Source of the DNA: Verrucomicrobiota bacterium
GTDB lineage: Bacteria; Verrucomicrobiota; Lentisphaeria; Oligosphaerales; Oligosphaeraceae
Direction of reading: 5' to 3'
Length of the DNA: 6,836 bases
Assembly (NCBI GenBank): GCA_022709995.1
Contig: JAKLHU010000118.1
Location: forward strand, 1 to 6,836
A program made the position numbers and the translations under genes. Shown here piece by piece: positions 1-4,145 of this stretch (positions within the stretch are counted from its first letter, which is position 1; each line of letters opens with the position of its first letter). The notes beneath the pieces were generated by a model, which saw only the letters and a list, made by a program, of their open reading frames with translations, did not search any database and was not told where the DNA came from.

Positions 1-1
1 G

Positions 2-1369
2 ACGCAGGCGCCGCAGGTGCGGCGGCATAACATCGATGAGGTGGCGCTGGGCTACGGCGAGACCCAGGCCCGGGTTGAAGCCGCCCGCTGCCTGCAATGC
101 AAGAACCAGCCGTGCGTGGCCGGCTGCCCGGTCAATCTGCCGATTCGGGACTTCGTCGCCGCCACGGCCGCCGGCGATTACAGCCGCGCCATCGGCCTGA
201 TCAAGAACTACAGTCTGCTGCCAGCGGTCTGCGGCCGCGTCTGCCCGCAGGAAAGCCAGTGCCAGGCCACCTGCACGGTTGGCAAGGTCCTCAAGGACGT
301 CAACAAAGCGGTCGCCATCGGCCGCCTGGAGCGTTTCGTGGCCGACTGGGAACGCCGCCAGGGCAAGGCGCCGGCGCCGGCGGTCAAGCCGGCCACCGGC
401 AAGAAGGTCGCCGTCGTCGGCAGCGGACCGGCCGGGCTGGTCGTCGCCGCGGACGTCCGCCGCGAAGGCCATGACGTCACCGTCTTCGAAGCGTTCCACA
501 AATTCGGCGGCGTCATGCTGTACGGCATTCCGGAATTCCGGCTGCCGAAGGAGATTGTGCATCAGGAGGTCGATACCTTGCGGGCCATGGGCGTGAACCT
601 GGTGCCGAATTTTCTGGTCGGGCGGACGCGGACGCTGACGGACCTTTTGGAGAAGGACGGCTTTGACGCGGTGTTCGTCGGCTCCGGCGCCGGCCTGCCG
701 AATTTCATGGGCATCGAGGGCGAGAATCTGGTCGGGGTTTTTTCCGCCAACGAATATCTCACCCGGGCGAATCTGATGCGTGCCTATGAGAAGGGCCGGG
801 CGGCGACGCCGATCGTGGAGTCGAAGAAGGTCGCGGTTCTGGGCGGCGGCAACGTGGCCATGGACGCGGCGCGCACGGCCTTGCGCCTGGGGGCGGATGA
901 AGTCCATCTGGTCTATCGGCGCACGGAGAAGGAGATGCCGGCCCGGGTGGAAGAAGTCGCCCATGCCCGCGAGGAAGGGGTCACCTTCCACATGCTGCGC
1001 AACGCGAAGCGGATCCTTGACAATGGCGACGGCTTGGTCAAGGGCATCGAGTGCCTGTGCTACGAGCTTGGCGCGCCGGACGCCTCCGGCCGGCGTTCGC
1101 CCGTGGCCATTGCCGGCAGCGAGTATTTTCTGGATGTCGACACGGTCATTGTCGCCATCGGCAATGGCTCCAACCCCCTGATTCAGCAGACGACGCCGGG
1201 GCTGGAGTTCAACCGGCGCGGCAACATCGTCTGCGATGCCAACGGCCGCACCTCGCTGCCCAAAGTGTTTGCCGGCGGGGACATCGTGCTGGGGGCGGCG
1301 ACGGTCATCCTGGCCATGGGGCAGGGCCGCCAGGCCGCGGCGGCCATCAACGAGCTGCTGCGCCAGTAA
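2..1369 (+). CDS. gltA: NADPH-dependent glutamate synthase small-subunit-like oxidoreductase (GltA/GltD/NfnB family), 5' partial
   Basis: Flavin and Fe-S oxidoreductase that moves electrons between NAD(P)H, FAD and [4Fe-4S] clusters in the cytoplasm. Residues here count from a GTG at 17. The N-terminal Fer4-type domain has Cys 25, 28, 33, 37 (CLQCKNQPC..GCP) and Cys 72, 76, 82, 86. A first dinucleotide fold has GSGPAG at 135-140 (FAD). A second has GGGNVAMD at 276-283, followed by VYRR (NADPH). The C-terminal AGGD at 419-422, then GAATVILAMGQG, is the usual FAD-contacting end. The frame is open upstream to base 2, reading TQAPQ before VRRHN, which resembles the family's usual start region. 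The GTG is therefore probably internal, and perhaps 15-20 residues lie outside the window. Sequence alone does not separate a homotetrameric glutamate synthase from the NfnB or SudA subunit of a ferredoxin:NADP oxidoreductase; an NfnA-type gene just upstream would favour the latter. The family is certain, the exact role is not. Confidence 0.93.
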   Translation, partial: TQAPQVRRHNIDEVALGYGETQARVEAARCLQCKNQPCVAGCPVNLPIRDFVAATAAGDYSRAIGLIKNYSLLPAVCGRVCPQESQCQATCTVGKVLKDVNKAVAIGRLERFVADWERRQGKAPAPAVKPATGKKVAVVGSGPAGLVVAADVRREGHDVTVFEAFHKFGGVMLYGIPEFRLPKEIVHQEVDTLRAMGVNLVPNFLVGRTRTLTDLLEKDGFDAVFVGSGAGLPNFMGIEGENLVGVFSANEYLTRANLMRAYEKGRAATPIVESKKVAVLGGGNVAMDAARTALRLGADEVHLVYRRTEKEMPARVEEVAHAREEGVTFHMLRNAKRILDNGDGLVKGIECLCYELGAPDASGRRSPVAIAGSEYFLDVDTVIVAIGNGSNPLIQQTTPGLEFNRRGNIVCDANGRTSLPKVFAGGDIVLGAATVILAMGQGRQAAAAINELLRQ

Positions 1370-1391
1370 TTTCGTTCCCGTAAATTGGATT

Positions 1392-1395
1392 GGAG
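1392..1395 (+). promoter_or_regulatory. Ribosome binding site deciding the HAD gene start
   Basis: GGAG (within GGAGAGG, 1392-1398) lies four bases before the ATG at 1400. The spacing is short but usable. The in-frame TTG at 1385, which would add five residues, has no purine-rich sequence before it, so the ATG is preferred. Confidence 0.55.
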
Positions 1396-1399
1396 AGGC

Positions 1400-2176
1400 A
1401 TGGACAAGATCCGGCAAAAAAAGGCTTTCATCTGCGACATGGACGGCGTGCTTTACCATGGCAACGACCTGCTGCCGGGAGTCCATGAATTCATCGCCTG
1501 GCTGAAGGCCAATGACAAGAAGTACTTGTTTCTGACCAACAGCAGCGAGCGCTCGCCGCGGGAATTGAGCCAGAAGCTGCGGCGCCTGGGTGTCGACATC
1601 GACGAAAAGCATTTCTACACCAGCGCCCTGGCGACGGCGGCGTTTCTGGCCAGCCAGCGCCCCGGCGGCAGCGCCTACGTGATCGGCGAGGCCGGCCTGA
1701 TCCAGGCCTTGTATGAAGTCGGCTTTTCCATGAACAACATCGATCCCGACTATGTGGTGATCGGCGAGACCAGGACGTACAGCTTTGAGAAGATCGAGAA
1801 GGCGGTCGTGCTGGTCCGCCGGGGCGCCAAGCTGATCGGCACCAACCCCGATTTGACCGGGCCGACGGAGCAGGGCATTGTGCCGGCGACTGGCGCGCTG
1901 GTGGCGCCGATCGAGCTGACCACTGGCTGCCGGGCGTACTTTGTCGGCAAGCCCAATCCGCTGATGATGCGTCATGCGCTGAAGGTCCTGGGATGCGTGC
2001 GGGAAGACACGGTCATCATCGGTGACCGCATGGACACGGACATCATTGCCGGCATTGAGTCGGAAATCGAGACGGTGCTGGTTCTCAGCGGGGTCACGTC
2101 CCGGGCTGACCTGAAGCATTTTGGCTATGCGCCATCGCATGTCCTGACCGGCGTCGGCGAGATTCCGGCGCCATAG
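1400..2176 (+). CDS. HAD-superfamily subfamily IIA hydrolase (NagD-like phosphatase)
   Basis: Predicted cytoplasmic Mg-dependent phosphatase of 258 residues, close to the ~250 of NagD proteins. All HAD motifs are present. Motif I is DMDGVL at 13-18, with Asp13 the nucleophile and Asp15 the acid/base. Motif II is LTNSS at 45-49. The motif III lysine is in GKPNP at 183-187. Motif IV is GDRMDTD at 208-214, the metal-binding aspartates. The segment between motifs II and III is long enough for the alpha/beta C2 cap that defines class IIA and sets substrate choice. Known relatives act on nucleotide monophosphates, p-nitrophenyl phosphate, phosphoglycolate or glycerol phosphate, so the substrate cannot be read off here. 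The gene begins 30 bases after the oxidoreductase stop with no terminator between them, so it is probably in the same transcript. No obvious functional link between the two is visible. Confidence 0.92.
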   Translation: MDKIRQKKAFICDMDGVLYHGNDLLPGVHEFIAWLKANDKKYLFLTNSSERSPRELSQKLRRLGVDIDEKHFYTSALATAAFLASQRPGGSAYVIGEAGLIQALYEVGFSMNNIDPDYVVIGETRTYSFEKIEKAVVLVRRGAKLIGTNPDLTGPTEQGIVPATGALVAPIELTTGCRAYFVGKPNPLMMRHALKVLGCVREDTVIIGDRMDTDIIAGIESEIETVLVLSGVTSRADLKHFGYAPSHVLTGVGEIPAP

Positions 2177-2181
2177 GCAGG

Positions 2182-2217
2182 GGCCGTCCGCCAAGCCCAA
2201 CCGCGGCTCGGGCGGCC
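2182..2217 (+). terminator. Possible hairpin just after the HAD gene
   Basis: GGCCGTCC (2182-2189) can pair with GGGCGGCC (2210-2217): eight pairs including one G-T, around a 20-base loop that can partly pair itself. It starts six bases after the stop codon, where a terminator is expected. No T-run follows, so it is at best a weak or factor-dependent terminator and may be chance in GC-rich DNA. Confidence 0.25.
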
Positions 2218-2270
2218 ATCCCCTGCGGCCTTGACCGCATCGACACGGCTGTCCATGGCGCCCTTGTTAT

Positions 2271-2378
2271 GAACCGCGCCTTTCGCGCACCACAAACAAG
2301 AACTTCGTCTCTCGCGCATGGCAACATGTGGCGCCTCTCCTTGCGCTCGTCGCCGATGCCGAACGTCGTCTCACGCGC
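2271..2378 (-). repeat. Three copies of a degenerate 18-base repeat
   Basis: Copies lie at 2271-2288 (GAACCGCGCCTTTCGCGC), 2300-2317 (GAACTTCGTCTCTCGCGC) and 2361-2378 (GAACGTCGTCTCACGCGC). The second and third match at 16 of 18 positions, the first and second at 14 of 18. Spacing is 29 and 61 bases, so they are interspersed rather than tandem. A loosely similar CAA..AT.TGG string follows copies two and three. On the minus strand the unit reads GCGCGnnAGnCG..GTTC. No protein or known element type is recognised. Confidence 0.5.
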
Positions 2379-2577
2379 GCGACAAATATTGGATGGTGGC
2401 CCCTTTTGGGTGGGTGGGCTTGATTTCTGTGACCCGAGTGAAAGGTAGCCTTCGTCGCGGTCTTTTTCCAACGGCCTTTTGCAGTTTCATCGTGATTTTG
2501 TGCCTGGCCGGGCTTTTGGATGTCGACTGGCATGGCGCTTTCCGTGGAATTTGCTTTTCCTGCTCCAAAGTCATCGC

Positions 2578-2612
2578 GCCCGCCGCGCGGCGTTGCCCGA
2601 CGCGAAGCGGGC
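2578..2612. other. GC-rich hairpin
   Basis: GCCCGC (2578-2583) pairs with GCGGGC (2607-2612). CGCG (2584-2587) then pairs with CGCG (2601-2604), leaving two unpaired A bases at 2605-2606. The apical part CGGC..GTT..GCC.CG can also pair. A separate 12-base palindrome, CGCCGCGCGGCG, sits at 2581-2592. No T-run follows, and with this G+C content chance structure is a real alternative. Confidence 0.3.
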
Positions 2613-2635
2613 CGGGGCAGCCGGCGCTGACGGCG

Positions 2636-2766
2636 ATGGGACGAATGGGACGAATGCTCTTCACTTATGCATAACTCTGGCTGGAAGCATGGGACTTATA
2701 GGACGACGGCATAGGACGTATGGGACGTATAAGACGTATGGGACGGCACATAGGACTATGGGACGA
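2636..2766 (+). repeat. 9-base degenerate repeat tract (ATRGGACGW)
   Basis: About ten copies of a 9-base unit start at 2636, 2645, 2689, 2698, 2711, 2720, 2729, 2738, 2750 and 2758. Examples are ATGGGACGA, ATAGGACGT, ATGGGACGT and ATAAGACGT. Runs 2636-2653 and 2711-2746 are perfectly in register; other units are separated by a 35-base gap, CGGC or CAC. Because nine is three codons, every frame stays open and yields repetitive false peptides. Confidence 0.85.
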
Positions 2767-2805
2767 ATATGCCTTCGGGCGATTTCCAAACCCCAAGTGC
2801 GCATT

Positions 2806-2850
2806 GGTTCCATTGTCCCCGTTGCCGTCTATAGTTCCCATACGTCCTAT
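2806..2850 (-). repeat. Inverted, diverged copy of the 9-base repeat tract
   Basis: Read on the minus strand from 2850 downwards, the units are ATAGGACGT, ATGGGAACT, ATAGACGGC, AACGGGGAC and AATGGAACC. The first is identical to the consensus of the upstream tract and the others drift from it. The 15 bases TCCCATACGTCCTAT at 2836-2850 are the exact reverse complement of 2711-2725. Bases 2851-2872, read on the minus strand, also contain ATGGAATGA and AATGGAACG, perhaps more eroded units. Confidence 0.7.
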
Positions 2851-3082
2851 CTGCCGTTCCATTTCATTCCATCGGCAAAGTGCTTCCTGCAGCCGCCAAC
2901 AAGACCCCTGGAAAGGAGCTTTGGTCCATCGTCCATGCCGCTTGCTCGCCGGCGAAAGGCAGATGGCCTTTTCGGCGGCGGCGCTTTTCCTGCCGGCGCG
3001 TTCGCAATTGCGGCAGGGCGGATATATTTTATGACTATTGGCAGTGGTGATTTTTTCAGAAGCAGGCGTCGATTCACAAACC

Positions 3083-3090
3083 AGGAAAGG
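3083..3090 (+). promoter_or_regulatory. Ribosome binding site of the lipoprotein gene
   Basis: AGGAAAGG ends six bases before the ATG at 3097. It fixes the start there, rather than at 2479 or another upstream in-frame codon, because a lipoprotein signal peptide begins exactly at this ATG. Confidence 0.8.
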
Positions 3091-3096
3091 ATTTCC

Positions 3097-4026
3097 ATGA
3101 GCGCAGCATACCGTCGAATTGTGCTTTTTGTCTGGCCGGTCATCATTCTTTCGGGGTGCCTGTCCGGATCCGCTCCGACGGTGTCTTCCCCGGAGGATCC
3201 GATTCCCGGCCGCCGTTTCTACCGGCAACGGTTGTCGGATCCGTCGACACGGGCGCAGACCCTTCGGGAAGGACTGCATTCCCCGGACCCGCTGATCCGG
3301 AAGAACGCGTTGTACGAAACCATTGCCGAGCGCGGTCTGGACGGCTTGGCTGACATCGAGCATCTCACGCGCGACCAGGACCCGCTGGTGCAAAAACTCA
3401 TGCTGGATTATGTCAAAACCATTTCCGACCCGCAGCTGCGCAGCCGGCTGGCCCAGGACATCGGCGCGCACTCCGCCGACCCGGCCGTCCTGAAAGCCGT
3501 CAACAGCTTGATTTCAACCTTCAATTACCATCGTCCGAACATGCGCCTGAAGGACAATCCCACCTGGGACCACGAAATCGAGACCCTCCAGACCATGACT
3601 TTGGCCGACGACACGTGGAAAATCCTCGCCGACCCGGTCGAGAACGGCCACGAGAAAAAGTTTTTCGCCGTCGACTATGACGACCGCGACTGGAAGCCGG
3701 TCCGGGTCGGCGGCTGGGAACACCAGGGCCTGGGCCCGTATGACGGCGTCGCCTGGTACAGGATCACGTTCACTGCGCCCGCCAAGGGCCAGGCCAATGC
3801 CGCCGAGTTGCATTTTGGCGCCGTTGACGAAGTCGCCTGGGTGTGGTTGAATGGCACCTATGTCAGCCAGCACGATCTCGGCGCCGACGGCTGGGATATC
3901 CCCTTCGCCCTGGACATCACCCCCGAAATCAAGTGGGGCGAGAAAAATCTCCTTGTGGTCCGAGTCCTTGACAGCGCCCAACAGGGTGGAATCTGGAAAC
4001 CCGTCACCTTGCATGTCCTGAAATAA
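3097..4026 (+). CDS. Lipoprotein with HEAT-like helices and a GH2-type sugar-binding domain
   Basis: Protein of 309 residues. The N-terminus has two arginines (6-7), a hydrophobic stretch IVLFVWPVII and a lipobox LSGC with the lipidated Cys at 21, so it should be membrane-anchored outside the cytoplasm. Residues ~48-140 are helical with spaced D-P pairs (DPSTRAQ, DPLIRKN, DPLVQKL, DPQLRSR, DPAVLKA), typical of short HEAT-like repeats. Residues ~171-309 resemble the N-terminal galactose-binding-like jelly roll of GH2 enzymes: WKIL, DYDDRDWKPV, GVAWYRITF, VWLNGTYV, WDIPFALDIT, NLLVVRVLD and the ending GGIWKPVTLHV. There is no catalytic barrel, so this looks like a binding or scaffold protein, not an enzyme; the ligand is unknown. 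It is read in the same direction as the large secreted protein 119 bases downstream. Confidence 0.85.
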   Translation: MSAAYRRIVLFVWPVIILSGCLSGSAPTVSSPEDPIPGRRFYRQRLSDPSTRAQTLREGLHSPDPLIRKNALYETIAERGLDGLADIEHLTRDQDPLVQKLMLDYVKTISDPQLRSRLAQDIGAHSADPAVLKAVNSLISTFNYHRPNMRLKDNPTWDHEIETLQTMTLADDTWKILADPVENGHEKKFFAVDYDDRDWKPVRVGGWEHQGLGPYDGVAWYRITFTAPAKGQANAAELHFGAVDEVAWVWLNGTYVSQHDLGADGWDIPFALDITPEIKWGEKNLLVVRVLDSAQQGGIWKPVTLHVLK

Positions 4027-4033
4027 AACAACC

Positions 4034-4076
4034 GGAGGGCGCATGCGCCGGCGGTCACGCCCCCCGCGGCGCCTCC
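4034..4076 (+). terminator. Possible terminator-like stem after the lipoprotein gene
   Basis: GGAGGGCGC at 4034-4042 can pair with GCGCCTCC at about 4069-4076 with one bulged base. Within it is the 12-base palindrome GGCGCATGCGCC (4038-4049). The spot is right, eight bases after the stop, but no T-run follows. The next promoter's -35 box begins three bases later. Confidence is low. Confidence 0.3.
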
Positions 4077-4078
4077 CC

Positions 4079-4105
4079 TTGACAAAGGACAGCAGCTGGT
4101 AAGAT
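4079..4105 (+). promoter_or_regulatory. Sigma-70-like promoter of the large secreted protein
   Basis: A perfect -35 TTGACA (4079-4084) is followed after 15 bases by TAAGAT (4100-4105). The latter matches four of six -10 positions and is preceded by TGG, an extended -10. The spacer is two bases short of ideal. Start of transcription would be near 4112, leaving a leader of about 34 bases before the ATG at 4146. Confidence 0.5.
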
Positions 4106-4132
4106 TGTGCTTTGCTTCTCAAACCCTATTCC

Positions 4133-4139
4133 AAGGAAA
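4133..4139 (+). promoter_or_regulatory. Ribosome binding site of the large secreted protein
   Basis: AAGGAAA ends six bases before the ATG at 4146. This, together with the signal peptide that begins at that ATG, supports the chosen start. Confidence 0.75.
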
Positions 4140-4145
4140 ATAACC

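Larger units (their letters stand above)
2177..3096. other. Long intergenic region without a credible gene
   Basis: About 920 bases separate the HAD gene from the lipoprotein gene. Open frames cross it on both strands, but none has a recognisable domain, a convincing ribosome binding site or a stable composition. Several read straight through the short repeats, giving low-complexity strings such as TYGTYKTYG and RPIRPIRP. The region holds three degenerate 18-base repeats (2271-2378), a GC-rich hairpin (2578-2612), a 9-base repeat tract (2636-2766) and its inverted counterpart (2806-2850). A weaker stem is possible at 2948-2976 (GCCG...AAAGGC / GCCTTT.CGGC). No strong promoter was found before the lipoprotein gene; the best candidate, TTGCGG (3008) with TATGAC (3030) at 16-base spacing, is poor. 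The G+C content falls somewhat around the repeat tract and near 3020-3060. Confidence 0.75.

Noticed and set aside
1385..1399. TTG start adding five residues to the HAD protein
   Set aside because: No ribosome binding site precedes it. The ATG at 1400 has GGAG upstream and gives the usual family N-terminus.
2094..2471. 125-codon minus-strand open frame over the 18-base repeats
   Set aside because: It overlaps the end of the HAD gene in antisense, has no ribosome binding site, and its Arg-rich peptide merely reflects the repeats.
2636..2850. CRISPR array
   Set aside because: Units are only 9 bases, nearly contiguous and degenerate. There are no uniform spacers and no cas genes.
2665..3471. 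268-codon minus-strand open frame
   Set aside because: It crosses the 9-base repeats (RPIRLIRPIRPM-type string) and then runs antisense to the lipoprotein signal peptide and HEAT-like region. No domain or start signal is visible.
3514..4122. 202-codon minus-strand open frame
   Set aside because: It is antisense to the well-supported GH2-type sugar-binding domain and has no recognisable motifs of its own.
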